Shown here piece after piece: positions 1-5,678 of a stretch of DNA of 11,899 bases; within the stretch, counting starts at the first letter, position 1, and every line of letters starts with the position of its first letter. The notes below the pieces were generated by a model. That model was not told where the DNA came from and did no database searches. It saw nothing but the letters and a program-made list of their open reading frames with translations. A program made the position numbers and the translations under genes. The DNA comes from Bacteroidales bacterium UBA1736. GTDB taxonomy: Bacteria; Bacteroidota; Bacteroidia; Bacteroidales; UBA932. The stretch covers positions 1-11,899 of the forward strand of contig DCIC01000061.1 in the NCBI GenBank assembly GCA_002315825.1, written 5' to 3'.

Positions 1-182
1 ATACCACGCTCTTTCTCCTCAGGAGCGTTGTCGATCTGATCGAAAGACTTTACTTCTGAAAGACCTTTCTCTGCCAATACCTTTGTGATAGCAGCAGTAA
101 GGGTTGTTTTACCGTGGTCAACGTGGCCAATTGTACCGATGTTGACGTGCGGTTTGGTTCTTTGGAAAGTTTCTTTTGCCAT
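1..182 (-). CDS. tuf: Elongation factor Tu, N-terminal part (runs off window)
   Basis: EF-Tu is the cytosolic GTPase that delivers aminoacyl-tRNA to the ribosome. Only the first 60 codons are present. They begin MAKETFQRTKPHVNIGTIGH and continue through the P-loop GHVDHGKTT (about residues 19-27), then a helix ending in EEKERGI at the switch I region. The start ATG at 180-182 fits the universal EF-Tu N-terminus, and the frame is open to the window edge. No strong Shine-Dalgarno precedes it; the leader is A/T-rich, as is common in Bacteroidota. It lies downstream of four tRNA genes on the same strand, in the order known from E. coli thrU-tyrU-glyT-thrT-tufB, so co-transcription with them is likely. 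A terminator-like structure between tRNA-Thr(GGT) and this gene could modulate that. Identity is certain; only the 3' end is missing. Confidence 0.98.
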   Translation of the reverse strand, partial: MAKETFQRTKPHVNIGTIGHVDHGKTTLTAAITKVLAEKGLSEVKSFDQIDNAPEEKERG

Positions 183-200
183 AATATTATGTTTTAATGT

Positions 201-213
201 GTTACAATGTAAC
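201..213. repeat. Small perfect palindrome in tuf leader
   Basis: The sequence gttacaatgtaac is a 5-bp perfect inverted repeat with a 3-nt centre, 19 nt upstream of the tuf start codon. It could form a weak hairpin in the tuf 5' leader or be an operator half-site pair, but in such A/T-rich DNA it may also be chance. No consensus TAnnTTTG promoter element was found between tRNA-Thr(GGT) and tuf; the nearest resemblance is TACATTG on the minus strand, which lacks one T. Confidence 0.25.
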
Positions 214-220
214 TTTATCT

Positions 221-261
221 AAAAAAAACCGGCTCAACTTTAATCAACCGGTGCAACTTTG

Positions 262-268
<7 letters not shown>
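221..268 (-). terminator. Terminator/attenuator-like hairpin between tRNA-Thr(GGT) and tuf
   Basis: On the minus strand CGGCTCAA (266 to 259) can pair perfectly with TTGAGCCG (237 to 230). The stem is extendable by a U-G and an A-U pair and is followed by a run of eight T (228 to 221), the form of an intrinsic terminator. The 5' arm includes the CGGC that closes the tRNA-Thr acceptor stem, so the hairpin and the folded tRNA compete. A second, smaller option, ACCGG (252-248) with CCGGT (232-228), needs no tRNA bases and ends on the same T run. The region is built from two imperfect 15-nt copies (246-260 and 227-241, 13 of 15 identical). The inference is partial termination or attenuation that sets the tRNA to tuf ratio. 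It could also be only an RNA processing site. Confidence 0.5.
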
Positions 269-333
<65 letters not shown>

Positions 334-341
334 AATCTTTG

Positions 342-413
342 AGCGGGGTAGGAGAATCGAACTCCCATTTCCAGCTTGGAAGGCTGGCATAATAGCCATT
401 ATACGAACCCCGC
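342..413 (-). tRNA. tRNA-Gly (anticodon TCC)
   Basis: The acceptor stem is GCGGGGT/ACCCCGC, the anticodon stem CCAGC/GCTGG closes loop CTTCCAA with anticodon TCC, and the T arm is GGGAG-TTCGATT-CTCCT. It is 72 nt with discriminator U and no encoded CCA. It resembles E. coli glyT in sequence and in position within the thr-tyr-gly-thr-tuf cluster. Only 8 nt separate it from the downstream tRNA-Thr(GGT), so both must come from one transcript cut by RNase P and 3' nucleases. Confidence 0.96.
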
Positions 414-451
414 TTGTCTTGGAAGTTTCCAGAGTTTCTTCCTCAAATTGG

Positions 452-534
452 TGGGAGGAGCAGGATTCGAACCTACGAAGGCATTAGCCAGCAGATTTAC
501 AGTCTGCCCCAGTTGGCCACTTTGGTATCCTCCC
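452..534 (-). tRNA. tRNA-Tyr (anticodon GTA), class II with long variable arm
   Basis: The acceptor stem is GGGAGGA/TCCTCCC, the anticodon stem GCAGA/TCTGC closes loop CTGTAAA with anticodon GTA, a long variable arm (about 14 nt) follows, and the T arm is GTAGG-TTCGAAT-CCTGC. The body is 83 nt with discriminator A. Unlike its three neighbours, it is followed by an encoded CCA (449-451), so its 3' end would not depend on CCA-adding enzyme after precise trimming. Confidence 0.96.
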
Positions 535-559
535 TTTTTCGGACAAAGCTTCCGAAAAA
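535..559. repeat. Perfect 9-bp inverted repeat between tRNA-Thr(TGT) and tRNA-Tyr
   Basis: The arms tttttcgga (535-543) and tccgaaaaa (551-559) are perfect complements around a 7-nt loop, and they fill nearly the whole spacer between the two tRNA genes. In RNA of either strand the stem would have a GC-poor base and a U-rich 3' arm, or an A-rich one on the other strand. In a tRNA precursor this could separate the two cloverleaves and mark a nuclease cleavage site. As a terminator it would be weak, because there is no free U run beyond the stem. Confidence 0.6.
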
Positions 560-561
560 AG

Positions 562-635
562 AGCCGATGGAGGGAGTCGAACCCACGACCTCGAGATTAC
601 AAATCACGCGCTCTAGCCAACTGAGCTACATCGGC
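562..635 (-). tRNA. tRNA-Thr (anticodon TGT)
   Basis: The acceptor stem is GCCGATG/CATCGGC, the D arm is GCTC...GAGC, the anticodon loop TTTGTAA carries anticodon TGT (reads ACA and related Thr codons), and the T loop is TTCGACT. It is 74 nt with discriminator U and no encoded CCA. Two stems carry a T-T mismatch: the anticodon stem CGTGA/TCTCG and the T stem GTGGG/CCCTC. The acceptor stem is identical to that of tRNA-Thr(GGT). It is the first gene of the tRNA-tuf operon. Confidence 0.94.
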
Positions 636-650
636 AGTATTTCAAACAAC

Positions 651-678
651 CCTCTTTTTCATACACTCGTCAAAGAGG
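651..678 (-). promoter_or_regulatory. Hairpin at the 5' end of the tRNA-tuf transcript
   Basis: On the minus strand CCTCTTT (678 to 672) pairs perfectly with AAAGAGG (657 to 651) around a 14-nt loop. The predicted transcription start of the tRNA-tuf promoter is about 676-679, so this 7-bp stem would be the first structure of the primary transcript and would sit in the part removed by RNase P. It could instead be a weak dxs terminator, although the sequence after it (GTTGTTTG) is only partly U-rich. Confidence 0.4.
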
Positions 679-682
679 ACTG

Positions 683-713
683 CAAAGATATTCATTCTTT
701 CTGTAATTCCAAA
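683..713 (-). promoter_or_regulatory. Bacteroidota-type promoter of the tRNA-tuf operon
   Basis: Reading the minus strand, TTTG (713 to 710) is followed after exactly 19 nt by TATCTTTG (690 to 683). This matches the Bacteroidota primary-sigma consensus TTTG-N19-TAnnTTTG at every defined base. It lies 7 nt beyond the dxs stop codon and about 48 nt upstream of the first tRNA, the right place for a stable-RNA promoter. An inverted repeat ATTCTTT/AAAGAAT (694-700 with 712-718) spans the spacer and the -33 element. Confidence 0.8.
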
Positions 714-720
714 AGAATTT

Positions 721-2586
721 TTACTTTTTTTGTGAAAGTTCACGTATTTTAGAGAGTATCCCTTCAGCGTCAAAACCGCACAGGGCTCTTTGCTTGTCCT
801 GTCTTGCGTGAAGAATGAATCTGTCCGGGACTCCGATACCCTCTATCCTGACACCGGGGGCGCGTGAGCAAAGGTATTCGCTTACTGCTCCCAGAAGACC
901 GCCTTTGAGAGTGCCGTCCTCTATTGTCAGAATATTCTTGCACGATGAAGCGACAAAGTCAATGACTTCAGTGTCCAGAGGCTTGACAAATCTCATATCA
1001 TAGATCCACGGCGAGGGGCCGTCAAACTCTCCCGATGCCTTAATGGCGGTGCTTGCAACAGGACCTGCCGCAAGGATGGCCAGATCGCTTTCTCCTTTCT
1101 GTATGCAGCGGGCTTTGCCCAGAGGCAATATTGACGGCTCCGCATTTTCCCATTCAACCCCCTCTCCCGTCCCGCGGGGATAGCGGATGATGACTGGTCC
1201 CCCGTACTCGATAGCGGAGTACATCGCATTTTTCAGCTCGAGCTCGTCGCTGGGGGTCATTATTGTGATCCCTGGGACAGATCGGTATGCGCTCAGGTCA
1301 AAGACTCCGTTGTGAGTCGCCCCGTCCTCGCCCACAAGACCGGCGCGGTCAAAGCAGAGGACAACGGGTAGGCCCTGGAGGGCTACATCGTGGATTATCT
1401 GATCGTAGGCTCTCTGCGAAAAGGCTGAATAGATATTGCAGAACGGACGCATACCATTTGCAGCCAGTCCTGCGGCAAAGGTAACAGCGTGCTCTTCTTC
1501 AATCCCGACATCGAAAAATCTCTCCGGGAATGCTTTGCCGAAGGCGGTCATCCCGCAGCCGCTTGCCATAGCAGGAGTAATTCCCACTATTCTTTCGTCC
1601 TTGGCGGCAAGATCCATAAGCACTTTTCCGAAGACATCCTGATAACGGCTTGCAGAATACGCCGATGGGACTCTTTCTCCAGTCTTGGGATTGAACCGCC
1701 CCGGAGCGTGCCAAGTGGTGGGGTCGGCTTCTGCAGGGGCATATCCTTTCCCCTTTATGGAGTAGCAGTGCAGGACACGCGGTCCCTTGAGGCCTTTGAT
1801 TTTCTTCAGAGCAGAGATGACGGCTTCCAGGTCATTTCCGTCGATGGGACCGAAATATCTCAGTCCCAGACTCTCGAAAAGAGCGCCGCCGGTCCTGTCG
1901 ACAAACATCGACTTGAGGGACCGTAGCTTGCGCTGGATAAAGTTTCTTGTCCTGTTCTCACCGATGCTGTGCCAAATCTTGTCCTTGAGCTGGTTGTAGG
2001 CAGGGTTGGTGGTAATATTGAGAAGATGGTTGTGCAGGCCTCCGATATTCCCGTCAATCGACTGATTGTTGTCATTGAGGATGATGAGAAGGTCGGATTT
2101 GCTGTTGCCTGCATTGTTGAGCCCCTCAAATGCGAGGCCTCCGGTCAATGCACCGTCACCGATCAATGCCACAACCTTCTCCCCGGTACCGCGGATTCTC
2201 GAGGCTTCGGCAAATCCCAGCGCTGCGGAAATGGAAGTGGACGAATGCCCTACGCCGAAAGCGTCGTAAGGACTTTCGCTGCGTTTCGGGAAACCGCTGA
2301 TGCCTCCTTCGGTCCTGTTCCCGAGGAAAGCCTCCCGGCGTCCCGTCAATATCTTGTGTGCGTATGCCTGATGCCCGACGTCGAAAATGAATTTATCCTC
2401 AGGTGCGTCGAAGACATAATGCATCCCGACTATGATCTCAACTGCTCCCAGACTGGAGGCAAGATGCCCGGGATTCCGGGAACAGCATTCGACCATATAT
2501 TCTCTGATATCCGAGCATAGCTCCTTGAGTTGGGCTATGCTCAGATTCTTAATGTCCTGTGGATATTCAATCCTGTCGAGTATCAT
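721..2586 (-). CDS. dxs: 1-deoxy-D-xylulose-5-phosphate synthase (DXS)
   Basis: DXS is the thiamine-diphosphate enzyme that condenses pyruvate and glyceraldehyde 3-phosphate to DXP, the first step of the MEP isoprenoid pathway and a source for thiamine and pyridoxal synthesis. It is cytosolic. The 621 residues match the usual family length. Visible features are SRNPGH with the conserved His41, DVGHQAYAHKILTGR (69-83), the ThDP motif starting GDGALTGG at 143 and ending at NDNN (171-174), the central transketolase domain with Glu363 in GIEEEHAVTFAAG, DRAGLVGEDGATHNG (412-426), RYPRG (467-471), and a C-terminal transketolase domain. The ATG at 2584-2586 starts 6 nt after the esterase stop with a TAGGG-like sequence upstream, so translation may be coupled. 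It is the last gene of the lysS-ssb-MFS-esterase-dxs run, and no convincing terminator separates it from the tRNA-tuf promoter. Confidence 0.97.
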   Translation of the reverse strand: MILDRIEYPQDIKNLSIAQLKELCSDIREYMVECCSRNPGHLASSLGAVEIIVGMHYVFDAPEDKFIFDVGHQAYAHKILTGRREAFLGNRTEGGISGFPKRSESPYDAFGVGHSSTSISAALGFAEASRIRGTGEKVVALIGDGALTGGLAFEGLNNAGNSKSDLLIILNDNNQSIDGNIGGLHNHLLNITTNPAYNQLKDKIWHSIGENRTRNFIQRKLRSLKSMFVDRTGGALFESLGLRYFGPIDGNDLEAVISALKKIKGLKGPRVLHCYSIKGKGYAPAEADPTTWHAPGRFNPKTGERVPSAYSASRYQDVFGKVLMDLAAKDERIVGITPAMASGCGMTAFGKAFPERFFDVGIEEEHAVTFAAGLAANGMRPFCNIYSAFSQRAYDQIIHDVALQGLPVVLCFDRAGLVGEDGATHNGVFDLSAYRSVPGITIMTPSDELELKNAMYSAIEYGGPVIIRYPRGTGEGVEWENAEPSILPLGKARCIQKGESDLAILAAGPVASTAIKASGEFDGPSPWIYDMRFVKPLDTEVIDFVASSCKNILTIEDGTLKGGLLGAVSEYLCSRAPGVRIEGIGVPDRFILHARQDKQRALCGFDAEGILSKIRELSQKK

Positions 2587-2592
2587 CAGACC

Positions 2593-3720
2593 CTATTTGA
2601 AAAGAAGGGGAGCGAAGGTGTTGAGATAGAGTCTCCAGTTTCTCCACTCGTGTCCATACTCGGATACATAGAATGTATGCTCGAGGCCGAGGGTCGTGAG
2701 AGTTTCATCCAACTGCTTTGCCCTGTCGAAGAGGAAGTCAGTGTTGCCGCAGGCGAGGAAGTAGAGCTTATAACCGTCTGCCTTGAGAGCCTGTAGCTGA
2801 GCGATGCTCTCATCTGTGGGAGCTGCACCCATTGAGAGGGGGCAGATGTAGTCAAACAGAGAGGGGAACAACTGGGATGCCTGCATAGTGTGGCCGCCTC
2901 CCATTGAAAGTCCTGCGATTGCTCTGGATGCGGGCTTGGAAATTGCGCGGAAATGCTTCTCGATAAAGGGCACAATCTCTGTGCAGAGGCTTCTTACATA
3001 AGCATTTGCGAAAGCGGGGTCCCTGTAATTCATCTCAGTGTTTGCGATGCCCATTGTGCAGGCAGCCTGCTGGTTGGGGTTGCCGTTGGGCATAACTACT
3101 ATCATAGGAGTGGCCTTGCCCTGCTCGATAAGGTTGTCGAGAATCTGTGCGGCGCGTCCCATTGAGCTCCAAGCCTCCTCGTCCCCGCCTGCTCCGTGCA
3201 GAAGGTAAAGAACGGGATACTTCTTGGACTTGCTGCTCTCGTATCCGTAAGGAGTATAGACTGCAACCCTGCGGTTGATGCCGAGAATGGCGCTGTCATA
3301 CCATACATATTGTACGGTCCCTCTGTGCTCGGCCTCAAAATAATTGGCAGAGCGCTCGCCCGGAACGAACAGCATATTGAGGTAACGAGTGCCGTCCCTC
3401 TGTACCATATAATTGACAGGGTCATTTACATTCACACCGTCAACAGTGAAATTGTAAGTGTAAATCTCAGGCTCGGGAAGAGGAAGAGTCACTGTCCAGA
3501 TGCCATCCATCCCCTTGCTCATAGGCTGTCTTTCCTTGAGCCAGTTTGTGGAGAGAGTGACTACGGTAGCGTAGTTGGCGTTGATGCGGAAAGTGACGCT
3601 GTCGCCCTGAATCTCAGGGGATACCACTTTCTGCTGCTGTCTTGCGAAATTGGCGAGCTCCTGTCCTGACACAGATGCGCAGAGGCAAAGAACTGCGATG
3701 GCGGTCATTAGTCTTCTCAT
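2593..3720 (-). CDS. Secreted CE1-type esterase with N-terminal E-set domain
   Basis: This is a 375-residue alpha/beta-hydrolase of the esterase D / feruloyl esterase type (carbohydrate esterase family 1 relatives). Residues 1-19 form a signal peptide (MRRLMTAIAVLCLCASVSG), so export to the periplasm or beyond is expected. Residues about 38-118 look like the early-set (CBM48-like) beta domain common in Bacteroidota enzymes of this class (VTFRINANYATVV..., FTVDGVNVNDP). The hydrolase domain begins about 130 with RRVAVYTPYGY and LLHGAGGDE (173-181, oxyanion region). The nucleophile is Ser272 in GLSMGG, the acid is probably Asp328 or Asp332 in CGNTDFLFD, and the base is His357 in YGHEW. Known relatives release ferulate or acetate from plant polysaccharides; the substrate here cannot be read from sequence. 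It lies 22 nt downstream of the MFS gene and 6 nt upstream of dxs. No other polysaccharide-degradation gene is nearby. Confidence 0.88.
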   Translation of the reverse strand: MRRLMTAIAVLCLCASVSGQELANFARQQQKVVSPEIQGDSVTFRINANYATVVTLSTNWLKERQPMSKGMDGIWTVTLPLPEPEIYTYNFTVDGVNVNDPVNYMVQRDGTRYLNMLFVPGERSANYFEAEHRGTVQYVWYDSAILGINRRVAVYTPYGYESSKSKKYPVLYLLHGAGGDEEAWSSMGRAAQILDNLIEQGKATPMIVVMPNGNPNQQAACTMGIANTEMNYRDPAFANAYVRSLCTEIVPFIEKHFRAISKPASRAIAGLSMGGGHTMQASQLFPSLFDYICPLSMGAAPTDESIAQLQALKADGYKLYFLACGNTDFLFDRAKQLDETLTTLGLEHTFYVSEYGHEWRNWRLYLNTFAPLLFK

Positions 3721-3742
3721 AATGAAGGAAGTGTGTTAGTGG

Positions 3743-5134
3743 TTATTGGATGTTGGGAAGTTCGAGGCCGTATCCTGACTTCTTGTCTTCTTTCTTGAGC
3801 AGAAGACTGAAGATGAATGCGAGTACTCCGAACGATGAGAAAATCAACATAGGAACAAAATAGCCTCCAGTTGCCTGCAGTACGGATCCGATAAGGAGCG
3901 GCACAAGGCAGAGCCCGATGTTCTGAACCCAGAATATCAGACAATATGCACTTCCCAGGATCTTCTCATCAATAATCTTCGGCACTGCGGGCCAGAGAGC
4001 TGCGGGCACCAGAGAAAAACTTACCCCGAGAACAACAATCAGAGTGAGTGCAAACCATTTGTAGGGCATAATGGGAAGCAAGAAAGCGAAGCTCAAGTGA
4101 CAGGCTACCATAATGACGGCGCCCACCATAAGCATTGACGCTCCTTTTCCCTTGTGGTCAAGGAAGATACCCAGCACCGGAGTCAGACACATAGCAAGGA
4201 TGGGGAAGCAGGAGAAGAGACGTGAGGCCTGGGTCGCATCGATCTTCAGTGTCTGCTCCAGGAAATTGGGAGCATATCTCTGGAAGGGGAAAATTGCGCT
4301 GTAATAAAGGACGCACAAGAGGGCCACGAGCCAGAACATCTTGCTTGAGAATATCTTGCCGAGGTCGCTGACGTGGAATTCGTCTTCGGGAGATTTCTCC
4401 TCCGTTGCAAGACCCGCGGCGACGAGCTGCCTGTCAAACTTGCTGTCCATAAATGTAAAGATGCAGTAGTTGAGAAGGCCTATGCAGAGAAGGCATCCGC
4501 AGAACAGCATTGAAGCGACGATAGTGTCTCCGGCATTGATGATGCCGTCGGCGTTGCCGAACTTGTCTGCAATTATGGGGGAAATCCACATTACGGCAAA
4601 TACTCCGATGCGGGCGATGGCCATCTCAAGACCCATTGCCAGAGCCATCTCCTTGCCCTTGAACCATTTGGCAATCGCTTTGCTGACAGTGGTCCCGGCC
4701 ATTTCACATCCACAGCCAAAGACCATAAAACCAAGGCTCGCCATCTTGGCGCTTCCGGGCAGCTCAACCCACCAGGAATTCAGCCAGTTGCAGAACGAGG
4801 TGGTCTGAAACCATTCGCTGACGCCTATGAATTTGATCCCCGCACCTATCACCATCAGGGATGCTGACAGGACTCCCGTAAAACGGACGCCCATCTTGTC
4901 CAGGATGATTCCGGCCAGAATGAGGAAACCGCATACGTTCAGAATGTATTCAGATGCTGCGTATGTTCCGAACGAGCTGCTTGACCAGCCTCTTTGGGTT
5001 TCGACCAGAGATTTGAGAGGCGAGAGGACATCCACGAACATATATGCGAAAAACATCATGGATGCTATCAGGAAGAGGACCAGCCAGCGAAGTGCGGGAT
5101 AGTCGTTCATCAGTTTCTGTGCTTGTTTTGTCAT
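3743..5134 (-). CDS. Major facilitator superfamily transporter, MFSD1-like
   Basis: This is an inner-membrane secondary transporter of 463 residues with about 12 hydrophobic segments, the first at about 17-37. A cytoplasmic loop at about 230-262 (SKFDRQLVAAGLATEEKSPE) separates the two halves. The MFS loop signature appears as DKMGVRFTG after helix 2 (79-87) and DHKGKG (326-331) in the second half. The segment LVPAALWPAVPKIIDEKILG (375-394), followed by YCLIFWVQNIGLCLVPLLIG, resembles, from memory, bacterial relatives of animal MFSD1, for which dipeptide transport has been reported. A peptide or other small organic substrate is therefore a guess. The ATG at 5132-5134 is 24 nt downstream of ssb with no clear Shine-Dalgarno. 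It is followed by the esterase, so the pair may serve one nutrient, but that is inference. Confidence 0.85.
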   Translation of the reverse strand: MTKQAQKLMNDYPALRWLVLFLIASMMFFAYMFVDVLSPLKSLVETQRGWSSSSFGTYAASEYILNVCGFLILAGIILDKMGVRFTGVLSASLMVIGAGIKFIGVSEWFQTTSFCNWLNSWWVELPGSAKMASLGFMVFGCGCEMAGTTVSKAIAKWFKGKEMALAMGLEMAIARIGVFAVMWISPIIADKFGNADGIINAGDTIVASMLFCGCLLCIGLLNYCIFTFMDSKFDRQLVAAGLATEEKSPEDEFHVSDLGKIFSSKMFWLVALLCVLYYSAIFPFQRYAPNFLEQTLKIDATQASRLFSCFPILAMCLTPVLGIFLDHKGKGASMLMVGAVIMVACHLSFAFLLPIMPYKWFALTLIVVLGVSFSLVPAALWPAVPKIIDEKILGSAYCLIFWVQNIGLCLVPLLIGSVLQATGGYFVPMLIFSSFGVLAFIFSLLLKKEDKKSGYGLELPNIQ

Positions 5135-5158
5135 AATTATATGGGCTGTAGTTATTGA

Positions 5159-5668
5159 CTAGAATGGAAGGTCGTCGTCGGGAGAGTCCACCCCTACTAT
5201 GTCGATAGGTGCTTCTGTCTGGACGGGTGCGGCCTGCTGAGGTGCTCTGTAGTTGTTCTGTGGAGCTTGATATGAAGGTTGAGGCGCCTGATATGAAGGC
5301 TGAGGAGCATATCCTCCGTCTTGTGCACCGGGATTGTCGGACTTGCGCCCGAGAAGCTGCATATTGTCCAGAACCACCTCGGTGGTACGCCTTTTTGCTC
5401 CGGTCTGGTCCGTCCATTCCCTTGTCCTGAGCCGGCCTTCAGCATAGATCTGAGTGCCTTTCTTTACATATTTTTCGACCAGATCAGCAAGATTTCTCCA
5501 GGCGACGATATTGTGCCATTCGGTATTTTCCTTGGTCTCGTTGTTTCTGTCTTTGTAGCGCTCTGTGGTGGCCAGCGAGAATGTGGCCACTTTTGCATTC
5601 CCTTCGAGGTAACGTATCTCGGGGTCTCTGCCGACGTTACCGATCAGCATTACTTTATTGAGTGACAT
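5159..5668 (-). CDS. ssb: Single-stranded DNA-binding protein
   Basis: SSB binds single-stranded DNA as a tetramer during replication, recombination and repair, and recruits partner proteins through its C-terminal tip. Residues 1-108 are the OB fold: MSLNKVMLIGNVGRDPEIRY, TEWHNIVAWRNLADLVEKYV (49-68), and KGTQIYAEGRLRTREW (70-85). Residues 109-160 form a low-complexity Pro/Gln/Tyr-rich linker with four heptapeptide units, and the acidic tip is DDDLPF. The 169-residue length is normal. It lies 10 nt downstream of lysS, in the same transcript. RecJ, a known SSB partner in other bacteria, is encoded divergently just beyond lysS. Confidence 0.97.
   Translation of the reverse strand: MSLNKVMLIGNVGRDPEIRYLEGNAKVATFSLATTERYKDRNNETKENTEWHNIVAWRNLADLVEKYVKKGTQIYAEGRLRTREWTDQTGAKRRTTEVVLDNMQLLGRKSDNPGAQDGGYAPQPSYQAPQPSYQAPQNNYRAPQQAAPVQTEAPIDIVGVDSPDDDLPF
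5225..5308 (-). repeat. Heptapeptide (21-nt) tandem repeats in the SSB linker
   Basis: Residues 121-148 of SSB read APQPSYQ, APQPSYQ, APQNNYR, APQQAAP: four 7-residue units whose DNA period is 21 nt. The first two units are nearly identical in DNA (gcctgatatgaaggctgagg at 5286-5305 against gcttgatatgaaggttgagg at 5265-5284, two differences), pointing to recent duplication. Such a unit can expand or contract by slippage, changing linker length without touching the OB fold or the acidic tip. Confidence 0.85.
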
Positions 5669-5678
5669 ATCGTGTAGT

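Noticed and set aside
376..752. Overlapping plus-strand open frames of 82 and 112 codons
   Set aside because: They lie antisense to the tRNA genes. Peptides such as GGAGFEP and MEGVEPTTSRL are the familiar false translations of tRNA T-arms.
1489..2520. Plus-strand open frames of up to 183 codons opposite dxs
   Set aside because: Shadows of the dxs coding frame; they show no recognisable domain or start signal, while dxs is fully conserved across the region.
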